Of a stretch of DNA of 64,000 nt, positions 1 through 7,603 are shown piece after piece (positions within the stretch are counted from its first letter, which is position 1; each line of letters starts with the position of its first letter). A model generated the notes under the pieces. It saw only the letters and a list, made by a program, of their open reading frames with translations, was not told the DNA's origin and ran no database searches. This DNA is from Stappia indica (lineage in GTDB: Bacteria > Pseudomonadota > Alphaproteobacteria > Rhizobiales > Stappiaceae). The stretch covers positions 434,001 to 498,000 of the forward strand of contig NZ_MBQE01000004.1 of assembly GCF_001696535.1 (NCBI RefSeq), read 5' to 3'. The translations under genes and the position numbers were made by a program.

Positions 1-809
1 TCCAACAGGTCGAAGACGACCTGAACCGCCTCCGCATCCGGGATCTGGAACGGCATGTCGACCGGCGCATCCTCCAGATTGGCGGTGATGCGGCCCTGGC
101 CGATGCCCTCGGTGATCGAGGAGCCTTCCGCCTTCAGCTCGCCATGGGCGTAGTAGTTGTAGAGCGCCGCGCCCATCGGATCGGCAAGGCCGATGCGGAT
201 CTTCGGGTTGAACTGCTTCAGCGCCATGCCGACGCCGGCCAGCGTGCCGCCCGAACCGACGGCGCAGACGAAGCCGTCGACCTTGCCGTCGGTCTGGCGC
301 CAGATCTCCGGGCCGGTCGTCTCGATATGGGCCTGCCGGTTGGCGACATTGTCGAACTGGTTGGCCCAGATCGCGCCGTTGGCTTCCGTCTTCGCCATCT
401 GCTCGGCAAGGCGGCCGGACAGTTTCACGTAATTGTTGGGATTGCGGTAGGGCACCGCCGGCACCTCGACCAGCTCGGCGCCGGCCAGCCGCAGCATGTC
501 CTTCTTTTCCTGGCTCTGGGTCTCGGGGATGACGATCACCGAGGGGTAGCCGAGCGCATTGCCGACCAGCGCCAGACCGATGCCGGTATTGCCGGCCGTG
601 CCCTCGACGATGACGCCGCCGGGACGCAGGGCGCCGCGCGCTTCCGCATCGCGGACGATGTAGAGGGCGGCGCGGTCCTTGACCGACTGGCCGGGATTCA
701 TGAACTCGGCCTTGCCGTAGATCTCGCAGCCGGTCAGCTCGGAGGCCCGGTTCAGACGGATCAGCGGCGTGTTGCCGATTGCGTCGATCACGGAGGTCTT
801 GATGTCCAT
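1..809 (-). CDS. cysK: Cysteine synthase A (partial, C-terminus beyond window)
   Basis: PLP-dependent O-acetylserine sulfhydrylase, which makes L-cysteine from O-acetylserine and sulfide in the cytoplasm. The reading frame starts at the ATG complementary to 807-809, with GGAACGA about five bases upstream. It runs off the left edge after about 269 codons, against roughly 320-345 for the family. The N-terminus carries the typical IGNTPLIRLN segment. The PLP lysine lies in NPGQSVKDRAA (residues about 38-48), the substrate loop is EGTAGNTGIG (about 69-78), and the glycine-rich phosphate site is GSGGTLAGVG near residue 190. It stands alone: the next gene on the right (chrR-like) is divergent. CysK rather than CysM or cystathionine beta-synthase is the best reading, because the preserved part closely matches CysK motifs. 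The missing C-terminus prevents a firmer call. Confidence 0.93.
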   Translation of the reverse strand, partial: MDIKTSVIDAIGNTPLIRLNRASELTGCEIYGKAEFMNPGQSVKDRAALYIVRDAEARGALRPGGVIVEGTAGNTGIGLALVGNALGYPSVIVIPETQSQEKKDMLRLAGAELVEVPAVPYRNPNNYVKLSGRLAEQMAKTEANGAIWANQFDNVANRQAHIETTGPEIWRQTDGKVDGFVCAVGSGGTLAGVGMALKQFNPKIRIGLADPMGAALYNYYAHGELKAEGSSITEGIGQGRITANLEDAPVDMPFQIPDAEAVQVVFDLL

Positions 810-1120
810 CGCTCGTTCCGTCCGTTCCAGTGTTGCGGCGCTCCTTGCACCGGGTGCGGGCCGCGTATCGATTGGCCGGCAGGGTAGGCTGCAGGGGCTG
901 GGCCTTCAAGCGAACCCATCCCATTTGTCAGGTCGTCGTTGATAATCCTTTCGGCGCTGTTCTACAAAGTTGATCGATAAATCATCACAGTGCACGTAAG
1001 CTTGGAATCGTATGCTTGCGATGATCCGCTCCCGGGCTGGCGTCGTAACACTGGCAAAGGATCTCCGGGAACGACCGCTCCATCATTCGGGATGTATTGG
1101 CGCGGAGCCGTTCGTGGAGT
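810..1120. other. Divergent intergenic region, cysK / chrR-like
   Basis: About 310 bases between two divergent genes. It holds the cysK ribosome binding site, an AT-richer stretch around 940-990, and the ECF-type promoter described separately at 1022-1050. No open reading frame with plausible codon use is seen in it. Confidence 0.6.
1022..1050 (+). promoter_or_regulatory. ECF sigma (RpoE/ChrR-type) promoter of chrR-like gene
   Basis: TGATCC at 1022-1027, an 18-base spacer, then TAACA at 1046-1050. This agrees with the -35/-10 arrangement known for the Rhodobacter sphaeroides singlet-oxygen sigma factor RpoE (TGATC...TAAGA type). A second copy with the same hexamer, the same spacer length and TAATG lies upstream of the photolyase gene (9111-9139, minus strand). 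Two independent matches in front of two expected regulon members support the call. The cognate sigma factor is not encoded in this window. Confidence 0.65.
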
Positions 1121-1816
1121 ATGAGCGATGAGACGCGGCCTTGGGGGCGCCGCGACAGGGATTGGACTGAAATGGACGCATCACGCGAACAGTTCGACGC
1201 GCTGCTGGCCGGATACGTGGCCGGGACGCTCGCCGAACCTGCAAGACTGCTCGTGCGCAGCCATCTCGACCTGTCGCCGGTCAATCGCGGTTTCGTCCGC
1301 GATCTGGAGGCTGCAGGCGGGACGATGCTCGAGGAAATCGCTCCCGTGAGGATCGAGAACCGCGACGCCATGCTGGCCGCGATTTTCGCCGCCTCCGCCG
1401 ACGAGCCGATCACCGTACCGCAGGCGGCGACCAGGACACGGCTGCCGCTGCCGCTCTTCGATTTCATCGGCAAGGATGTGGCGGACATCCCCTGGAAGAC
1501 GAAGCTTCCGGGGCTGAAGGAGTACAAGGTCGCCGACATGGACGGCTGCAGCGCCAGCCTGCTGTGGATCCGCGCCGGAATGGCGATGCCGTCCCACACC
1601 CACCACGGCACCGAGCTGACGCTGGTGCTGGAGGGCGGCTTCTCCGACCTGCACGGGCACTATGTGCGCGGCGACGTCGCCTATGCCGACGACGATGTCG
1701 ACCATCGTCCGGTGGCCGACGACGACGAGGACTGCATCTGCTTTGCCGTGACCGAAGGCAGCCTGCGCCTGACCGGCCCAATCGGCCGGCTGTTCGCCCC
1801 GTTCATGCGGGGATGA
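1121..1816 (+). CDS. ChrR-like cupin-domain anti-sigma family protein, zinc cysteines absent
   Basis: Resembles ChrR, the zinc-dependent anti-sigma factor that holds RpoE inactive until singlet oxygen appears. The N-terminal helical domain (about residues 20-80) has the family's ALLAGYVAGTL and VRSHLDL segments. The C-terminal cupin (about 130-225) has HTHHGTE and a later His. In R. sphaeroides ChrR the N-terminal zinc is bound by H6, H31, C35 and C38. Here only the counterpart of H31 (His48) remains; Ser52 and Asn55 occupy the cysteine positions. It is not next to a sigma-factor gene, although rpoE-chrR are usually paired. An ECF-type promoter lies about 70-100 bases upstream. The ATG at 1121 is used; an in-frame ATG at 1172 would give a length closer to ChrR and cannot be excluded. 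It could be a non-sigma-binding cupin paralogue. Confidence 0.75.
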   Translation: MSDETRPWGRRDRDWTEMDASREQFDALLAGYVAGTLAEPARLLVRSHLDLSPVNRGFVRDLEAAGGTMLEEIAPVRIENRDAMLAAIFAASADEPITVPQAATRTRLPLPLFDFIGKDVADIPWKTKLPGLKEYKVADMDGCSASLLWIRAGMAMPSHTHHGTELTLVLEGGFSDLHGHYVRGDVAYADDDVDHRPVADDDEDCICFAVTEGSLRLTGPIGRLFAPFMRG

Positions 1817-2004
1817 TCCGGCACGGGTGATCCGGCGGCGTTGAACTGCCGTCGGCACTCTGGCGCAGCTGGTCTGCGCGACTGCCTCGACCGGGCCTTG
1901 AGGGATCCGGTCGAGCTGATTTCTTTTGTCTTTTTCGAGCGATGAAGCAATCCACCGACGCGCACCTGCCGTAAACCCCTGACACAACAGGAAGGAGGCA
2001 GACG

Positions 2005-2826
2005 ATGCGTTCGAACGCTTCTGGAGCCGTTGCTCCGCAGGACGGCGTGGCCTGGGTGACCGGCGCAAGCTCCGGTATCGGGGCGGAACTGGCGCTCGAG
2101 CTGCAGCGGCACGGCTGGACCGTGGCGGTGACGGCCCGCTCGGCCGACGCGCTGCAGGATCTGGCCAAACTGGCGATCCCCGGAGCGATCCTGCCGATGC
2201 CGGGCGACGTGACCGATGCCGAGCGCATGGCCGAGATCGTCGCCGAACTGGAAGAAAAGCACGGCGGCGTCGCGCTGGCCGTGCTGAACGCCGGCGTCTA
2301 CCTGCCCGTCGACGGGACCGATCCGGACCTCTCCGCCTTTCACACCTCCTTCGACGTCAATCTCAAGGGCACGGCCAACGCCCTGGTGCCGCTGGTGAAC
2401 GCGATGAAGCCGCGCCGACGCGGTCAGATCGCCATCGTCGCCTCGGTCGCCGGCTATAGCGGGCTGCCGACCTCGGCCGCCTACGGAGCCACCAAGGCGG
2501 GCCTGATCAATCTGGCGGAATCGATGAAGTTCGACCTCGACCGGCTCGGCATCTGCCTGCAGGTGATCTCGCCGGGCTTTGTCGACACGCCGGCGACGAA
2601 GGACAATCCCTTCCCCATGCCGCACCTTATGAGCGTCGAGGCGGCCGTCGCCGAGCTGGTGGAGGGGCTGGAAGACCCGGCCGACTTCGAGATCTCGTTC
2701 CCCAAGCGCTTTACCCGGCAGCTGAAGCTGCTGCGCATGCTGCCCTACCGGCTGTATTTCGCACTAGTGGCCCGCAGCACCGGCTGGTCGCGCAAGGGGG
2801 ACCCGAAGGACGACGCCAAAGAGTGA
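2005..2826 (+). CDS. Short-chain dehydrogenase/reductase (SDR)
   Basis: NAD(P)-dependent oxidoreductase of 273 residues with a classical Rossmann fold. It has TGASSGIG (residues 19-26), NAG in VLNAGVYL (about 94-101), the catalytic Ser147, and Tyr160/Lys164 in YGATKAGL. A strong AAGGAGG sits 8 bases before the ATG. The C-terminus has a hydrophobic basic segment (LLRMLPYRLYFALVAR) that may touch the membrane. It is convergent with the transporter gene at 2836, nine bases away. The combination SDR, GPH-type permease, Cfa, FAD amine oxidase resembles the R. sphaeroides RSP1087-1091 cluster of the singlet-oxygen regulon. The substrate is not evident; a lipid or aldehyde is a reasonable inference from the neighbours. 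No ECF promoter is visible immediately upstream. Confidence 0.85.
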   Translation: MRSNASGAVAPQDGVAWVTGASSGIGAELALELQRHGWTVAVTARSADALQDLAKLAIPGAILPMPGDVTDAERMAEIVAELEEKHGGVALAVLNAGVYLPVDGTDPDLSAFHTSFDVNLKGTANALVPLVNAMKPRRRGQIAIVASVAGYSGLPTSAAYGATKAGLINLAESMKFDLDRLGICLQVISPGFVDTPATKDNPFPMPHLMSVEAAVAELVEGLEDPADFEISFPKRFTRQLKLLRMLPYRLYFALVARSTGWSRKGDPKDDAKE

Positions 2827-2835
2827 CGCTCGCCG

Positions 2836-4182
2836 CTATGCGAGGGGCCGGCCCGGCGCCTCGTCCCGCGCGGCGAGCGAGCGGGCGAGCTCCGCATGGG
2901 CTCCGGCATCGAGCGGGAAGTTCCACATCAAGGCGATGGCGACGAGCTTGAGCCCGACAGGTACGAGCGCATAGAGCGCGACCAGCATGCCGAGACCGCT
3001 GTCTCCGGTGCCTTCCGCGACAAAGCCTGCAAGGTCGAGCAGCGGAAAGGCAAGGCCCACGGCAAGCGCCAGCGACAGTTTCGTCGCAAGCCCCCACAGC
3101 GCGAAATAGAGCCCGGACCGGCGGCTGCCGGTCGCAAGGCGGTCGACATCGATCACGTCCGCCTGGATCGCGGACGGGAGGGCGAGATCGGCGCCGAGGG
3201 CAAGGCCGGTGAGGACGCAGATCGCCGCGAAACCGGCAAGGTCGCCCGGGCCGAGCAGCGGCACCAGCGCGAAGATCGCGCAGGCGCCGAGCATGGCGAA
3301 CGACCAGCTGCGATGCTTGCCGAGCCGCTTCGAGACGGCGATCCACAGCGGCACGCCGGCAATGCCGCAGAAGAAATAGAGGAACAGGAACGGCCCCTGC
3401 ATCTGCGGCGCTTCGAGCACCCTTGCAACGAAGAACAGGAAGAGGGTGGCCGGCAAGCCGTTGGCAAAGCCGTTGACGACGAAGGCGACGAGCAGGCGCA
3501 CGAAGGGCCGGTTGGCGGCCAGATGGGCAAGGCCCTGACGCAGGCCGGGCAGGGCGCGGGTCGGCTCCGCCGGCTCCGGCAGGGCGCGGATGGCGAGCAT
3601 TACCGTCAAGGGAAGTGCCAGCGCGACGAGCCAGGCGAGCACGGCCAGCGCATCGCCCTGATCTCCGGCTCCGCTTGCCTCCACCAGCGCCGGCACCGAG
3701 ATCGCGACCAGCGTGCCGACCAGCACCATGCCCTCGCGCGCGCCGGCGACGCGGCTGCGGCCGTGATAGTCGTCGGCGAGCTCCGCGCCCCAGGCGGTGT
3801 AGGGGATGATCGCCGCCGTATAGCCGAGCGACAGCGCAAGGCCCCAGCCCAGCAGATAGACCCAGCTGGCCCCGTCGGGCGGCGTCAGGATCATGAAGGC
3901 GGCGAGCGCGGCGGGAAGGGCGGCGAGCGCCAGCCAGCCGCGCCGCCGGCCGAGCGGCGGGTGGAAGCGGTCGGCGGCAAGCCCCACGAGAGGATCGGAG
4001 ATCGCATCCGCCAACCGCACGATCAGCAGGATGAAGCCGACCTGTGCCAGCGGCAGGCCGATGGCACCGGCATAGTAGCTCGGCAGGATGACGTAGAGCG
4101 GCAGGGTGAGCGCCGCCAGCGGCAGCGCCGGTCCCGCATAGGCCGCAAGGTGCCCCCATGACGGGCCCGGCGCTGGCGCCAT
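2836..4182 (-). CDS. MFS transporter, GPH (glycoside-pentoside-hexuronide) type
   Basis: Inner-membrane permease of 448 residues with about twelve hydrophobic segments. The N-terminal half has the GPH/MelB-like pattern VRLADAISDPLVGLAADRF (residues about 55-73), followed by a basic loop (LGRRRGW). It starts three bases after the end of the cfa-like gene, so it is cotranscribed with it. In related bacteria a GPH-family protein accompanies Cfa and the FAD amine oxidase in the singlet-oxygen regulon. Despite the family name a sugar substrate need not be assumed there; lipid or lysolipid movement is possible but unproven. The start ATG (complement of 4180-4182) is the first in frame after the upstream stop. 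Confidence 0.85.
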   Translation of the reverse strand: MAPAPGPSWGHLAAYAGPALPLAALTLPLYVILPSYYAGAIGLPLAQVGFILLIVRLADAISDPLVGLAADRFHPPLGRRRGWLALAALPAALAAFMILTPPDGASWVYLLGWGLALSLGYTAAIIPYTAWGAELADDYHGRSRVAGAREGMVLVGTLVAISVPALVEASGAGDQGDALAVLAWLVALALPLTVMLAIRALPEPAEPTRALPGLRQGLAHLAANRPFVRLLVAFVVNGFANGLPATLFLFFVARVLEAPQMQGPFLFLYFFCGIAGVPLWIAVSKRLGKHRSWSFAMLGACAIFALVPLLGPGDLAGFAAICVLTGLALGADLALPSAIQADVIDVDRLATGSRRSGLYFALWGLATKLSLALAVGLAFPLLDLAGFVAEGTGDSGLGMLVALYALVPVGLKLVAIALMWNFPLDAGAHAELARSLAARDEAPGRPLA

Positions 4183-4185
4183 GTG

Positions 4186-5415
4186 TCAGCGCGCCTTTTC
4201 GTAGATCATCTGGCGCACGTCGATATTGCCCGAGCGGAAGCCGGCCTCGCAGTAGTGGAAGTAGAACTCCCACAGCCGCTTGAACCGGTCGTCGAAGCCG
4301 AGCGGGCGGATGCGCGGCCAGGCGTCCCAGAAGCGCTGGCGCCATTCCTCCAGCGTGCGGGCGTAGTCGTGGCCGAAGATCCGCTGGGCGGCGAGCTTCA
4401 ATCCGCTGCGGTCGCCGAGCGCTTCCAGCTCGCCCGGCGGCGGCAGCATGCCGCCCGGAAAGACGTGGCGCTGGATGAAGTCCGGCGTACGGCGGTAGTC
4501 GTCGAACAGCTTGTCCTGGATCGTGATGATCTGCAGGCCGGCGCGCCCGCCGGGCTTCAGGCAGTTCGAGACGGTCTGGAAATAGGTGCTCCAGTACTCC
4601 TCGCCCACCGCCTCGAACATCTCGATGGAGGCAACGCGGTCGTATTGCTGGCGCTCGTCGCGATAGTCCTGCAGCTTGAGCGTCACCCGGTCGGCTAGGC
4701 CGGCCTCCTGGATGCGCCTGGAGGCGAAGTCGAACTGCTCGCGCGAGATGGTGAGGCCGGTGACCCTGGCGCCGATCTCGCTGGCGACGAATTCGGCAAA
4801 GCCGCCCCAGCCGCAGCCGATCTCCAGCACATGGTGATCGGGCGTGATGCCGCTTTCCTCCGCCAGCGCCCGGTACTTGCGCTTCTGCGCCTGTTCCAGG
4901 TCGTTGACGCCGCCGTCGTAGAGCGCCGAGGAATAGGTCATCGTCGGGTCGAGCCACTCCTTGTAGAAGGCGTTGCCGAGGTCGTAATGGGCCGAGATGT
5001 TGCGCCGCGAGCCGGAGCGGGTGTTGCGGTTCAGCCAGTGGCGGAAACGCACCATCATCCGGAAGATCGGGCTGCCGCGCAGCATGTCGGCGGTGGCATC
5101 GCGGTTGCGGCAGAACAGCTCCAGGAACGTGGTGACGTCGGAACTGGTCCACTCGCCGACCATGTAGCTCTCGCCGACGCCGATGTCGGAGCCGCTGAGC
5201 AGCCGACGGATGAAGCGCCAGGAGTGGATGCGCACTTCGGCCTCCGGACCGGGCAACTCGCCGCGGATCAGGAAGCGCCGGCCTTCGGGCGTTTCCACGC
5301 TCAGGGAGCCGGCCTTGAGGTTGAGGGCGATGCGAAGGCCGAGGCGTGCGAGCCGGGGAAGTCCGGCGAGGGCCTGGCGGGCATTTTCAGGTGTGAGAAC
5401 GATCGCAGTCGACAT
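4186..5415 (-). CDS. Cyclopropane-fatty-acid synthase family methyltransferase
   Basis: SAM-dependent methyltransferase acting on unsaturated phospholipid acyl chains in the membrane. The SAM-binding motif is VLEIGCGWGGFAEFVASE (about residues 185-202). Typical family segments are SAHYDLGN (about 135-142), the aromatic EAVGEEYW, and GFR near the end. Length is 409 residues, within the Cfa range. The ATG at 5413-5415 is preferred to the upstream one at 5469, because GAGGAG lies about seven bases before it and the N-terminus then fits the family. It follows DUF1365 by 34 bases in a five-gene minus-strand operon headed by phr. It could be a true cyclopropane synthase or a UfaM-type methylase of furan fatty acid synthesis, which is encoded in a similar cluster in R. 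sphaeroides. The sequence alone does not decide. Confidence 0.85.
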   Translation of the reverse strand: MSTAIVLTPENARQALAGLPRLARLGLRIALNLKAGSLSVETPEGRRFLIRGELPGPEAEVRIHSWRFIRRLLSGSDIGVGESYMVGEWTSSDVTTFLELFCRNRDATADMLRGSPIFRMMVRFRHWLNRNTRSGSRRNISAHYDLGNAFYKEWLDPTMTYSSALYDGGVNDLEQAQKRKYRALAEESGITPDHHVLEIGCGWGGFAEFVASEIGARVTGLTISREQFDFASRRIQEAGLADRVTLKLQDYRDERQQYDRVASIEMFEAVGEEYWSTYFQTVSNCLKPGGRAGLQIITIQDKLFDDYRRTPDFIQRHVFPGGMLPPPGELEALGDRSGLKLAAQRIFGHDYARTLEEWRQRFWDAWPRIRPLGFDDRFKRLWEFYFHYCEAGFRSGNIDVRQMIYEKAR

Positions 5416-5449
5416 GGTCGGTCGCTCCTCGTCGGACAGCCGGGACACT

Positions 5450-6286
5450 TCAGCTCCCCGTATATGCATTGTGGCGTCGAATGGTTCCCGGACGTTGAGA
5501 CGGCGAATGAAAAGGTGCGCCCTTGAGCCAGAGGCGGAGCGCTTCCCAGTGGATTCCGCCGACCACTTTGAGTGTCATGAACGGGATTTTCAAGCAGAGC
5601 GAGAGAAGCGCACGGCTCGTCGCAGGCACCGCCGTACCAGCGAAGGCGGCGGACAGGAGAGGTCCCGTAGCGTCACTTTCCAGGATGCGGATGCGCACCG
5701 CCTTGCCTGGCGGCAGCACGCGGAAGGCATAGGTCTGCGCCATGTCGATGAAGGGCGAGACGTAGAAGGCCTTGGCCCGGGACTGGCGGATGCCCTCCGG
5801 CCCGCGCTGGCTCTCGCGCACCGGCTCCACATAGGTGTGGATGTCGCCGAACGTGTTGCGCACCTCGTAGACGAGGGCGAGCAGCGCGCCGGCCGCGTCA
5901 TAAGCGAAATAGACCGACAGCGGATTGAACACGTAGCCGAGGATGCGCGGATAGCACAGAAGCAGGATCCGGGCCGGCGGCTCGTCGATGCCGCGCGCGG
6001 CCAGCAGCGCCTCCACATGGGCGCGCAAGGGGGTGCCGTCGCGGGGCCCGTGATCGGCCTCGTGGAAGGAGGCGAGATTGAACCGGCCGACGGAGAACAG
6101 GCGCGACTGGCGGTCCGCCTCGCCCAGCCGGTCGAGATCGACCAGCAGCGAGAAGACCGAGTAGTCGAAGCGGTGGCCGAAGGGCTTCAGCCGGGCGTGC
6201 ATGACCTTGCCCGGATAGAGCACGGCGGCCGCCTCCGGCGGCGGGCCGTTGGCCTCCTGCGTCGTCGCCATGGGGCGCGTGGTCAT
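5450..6286 (-). CDS. DUF1365 family protein
   Basis: Protein of 278 residues carrying DUF1365. Family hallmarks are visible: VLYPGKVMHARLKPFGHRFDY (residues about 18-38), FSVGRFNLASFHEADHG, the LLCYPRILGYVFNPLSVYFAYD block (about 100-120) and the AKAFYVSPFIDM segment. Its biochemical role is unknown. It is almost always found between a FAD amine oxidase and a Cfa-type methyltransferase, as here. The start codon overlaps the stop of the amine oxidase gene (ATGA), indicating translational coupling. A second in-frame ATG lies five codons later. By context it probably helps modify or transfer a membrane acyl chain under photooxidative stress; that is inference. Confidence 0.85.
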   Translation of the reverse strand: MTTRPMATTQEANGPPPEAAAVLYPGKVMHARLKPFGHRFDYSVFSLLVDLDRLGEADRQSRLFSVGRFNLASFHEADHGPRDGTPLRAHVEALLAARGIDEPPARILLLCYPRILGYVFNPLSVYFAYDAAGALLALVYEVRNTFGDIHTYVEPVRESQRGPEGIRQSRAKAFYVSPFIDMAQTYAFRVLPPGKAVRIRILESDATGPLLSAAFAGTAVPATSRALLSLCLKIPFMTLKVVGGIHWEALRLWLKGAPFHSPSQRPGTIRRHNAYTGS

Positions 6287-7587
6287 TCGGCTGCCTCCGC
6301 GGTGCGCGCGACGCCGTCCGCGCCGACGCGCCAGGGGATCTCGCAGCCGATCGCCTCGGCGACGGAGAGGCCGGCGGCAAGGCCGTCCTCGTGGAAGCCG
6401 TATCCGCACCAGGCGCCGCAGAACCAGGTGTTGCGGTTGCCCTGGATCTGGCCGAGCGCCTTTTGCGCAGCGATGGCGGCCGCGTCGAACTGCGGATGAT
6501 CGTATTCGAACGTGCCGAAAGTGAGGTCTTCGCGCGGGCGCTCGACCGGATTGAGGCTGACGAAGACCGGCTTGTCTCCGGGCAAGTTCTGCAGCCGGTT
6601 CATCCAGTAGGTGACCGAGGCATCGCGGTAGGGGGCGTCCGGATCGCTGGAGGCGATGTAGTTCCACGAGGCCCAGACCCGGCGCCGGCGCGGCATCAAT
6701 GCGCGGTCGCGGTGCAGGTAGACCTGGTTGGGCCGGTAGCGCACCGCGCCGAGGATGTTGCGCTCCTCCGGCGAGGCATCGGCAAGCATGGCCAGCGTCT
6801 GGTCGGTGTGGGAGGCGAGCACCACATGGTCGAAGACGTCCTCGTGGCCGGACGTGTCGCGCACATGCACCCGGCCCTTGTGGCGCGTCACTTCGGCGAC
6901 CGGGGTCGCCAGCCGCACGCGGCCCTGGAGCGGCGAAAGCAGGCGCTCCACATAGGTTCGGCTGCCGCCGGAGACCGTGCGCCAGACCGGGCGGTCGCGG
7001 TTGACCAGGCGGTGGTTCTCGAAAAAGGCGATGAAGTTCTCCGCCGGGAAGGCCAGCATGTGGGCCGGCGGCGTCGACCAGATCGCGGCGCCCATCGGCA
7101 GCAGGTAGTCGCTGGCAAAGCAAGGCGAGAACTTGCGCCGCGCCAGGTAGTCGGCAAGCGACAGGCCGCTGAGATAGCCGGACGCGCGGTCGGCGACGCT
7201 CATGCGGTTGAAGCGCAGGATCTCGCGCAGCATCCACATGAAGCGCAGCGAGACGATGTTGCGCCGCTGTCCGAAGATGGTGCCGAGATTGCAGCCCGAC
7301 CATTCCCGCACGCCGCCGTCGAGCGAGAAGGAGAAGCTCATGTCGCTTGCCTCGGTCGCAACGCCGAGATGATCGAACAGGGCGGTGAGGTTGGGGTAGT
7401 TCAGCTCGTTGTAGACGATGAAGCCGGTGTCCACGGCCATCGGCGTGCCGTCATAGTCGATGTCCACGGTGGCGCTGTGGCCGCCGGGGCGCGCACGCTT
7501 CTCGTAGAGCGTGACGTCGTGCCTCTCGCTCAGGGCCCAGGCGGCGCTGTTGCCGGCGATGCCGGAACCGATGACGGCGATACGCAT
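6283..7587 (-). CDS. FAD-dependent amine oxidase/desaturase-like protein
   Basis: Flavoprotein of 434 residues. The N-terminal dinucleotide-binding motif is VIGSGIAGNSAAWAL (residues 5-19), followed by the acidic strand end LYEKRARPGGHS (32-43), which is typical of the amine oxidase/phytoene desaturase superfamily. The C-terminus has a FAD-contacting GAWCGYGFHEDGLAAG (about 395-410). It starts 16 bases after the photolyase gene and overlaps DUF1365 by four bases. Its counterpart in R. sphaeroides belongs to the RpoE/ChrR regulon and has been tied to membrane fatty-acid modification. An acyl-chain dehydrogenase role is therefore plausible, but a direct function cannot be read from the sequence. 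Confidence 0.85.
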   Translation of the reverse strand: MRIAVIGSGIAGNSAAWALSERHDVTLYEKRARPGGHSATVDIDYDGTPMAVDTGFIVYNELNYPNLTALFDHLGVATEASDMSFSFSLDGGVREWSGCNLGTIFGQRRNIVSLRFMWMLREILRFNRMSVADRASGYLSGLSLADYLARRKFSPCFASDYLLPMGAAIWSTPPAHMLAFPAENFIAFFENHRLVNRDRPVWRTVSGGSRTYVERLLSPLQGRVRLATPVAEVTRHKGRVHVRDTSGHEDVFDHVVLASHTDQTLAMLADASPEERNILGAVRYRPNQVYLHRDRALMPRRRRVWASWNYIASSDPDAPYRDASVTYWMNRLQNLPGDKPVFVSLNPVERPREDLTFGTFEYDHPQFDAAAIAAQKALGQIQGNRNTWFCGAWCGYGFHEDGLAAGLSVAEAIGCEIPWRVGADGVARTAEAAE

Positions 7588-7603
7588 TGCGTGTCCTTCT
7601 TCT

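Noticed and set aside
1814-1833. Two TGATCC hexamers upstream of the SDR gene
   Set aside because: Neither is followed at 18 bases by a TAA-type -10, and both are more than 170 bases from the start codon.
5450-7303. Single large minus-strand protein covering DUF1365 and the amine oxidase region
   Set aside because: The N-terminal part is an out-of-frame reading of the FAD amine oxidase gene. The DUF1365 protein starts at 6286 with an ATGA overlap.
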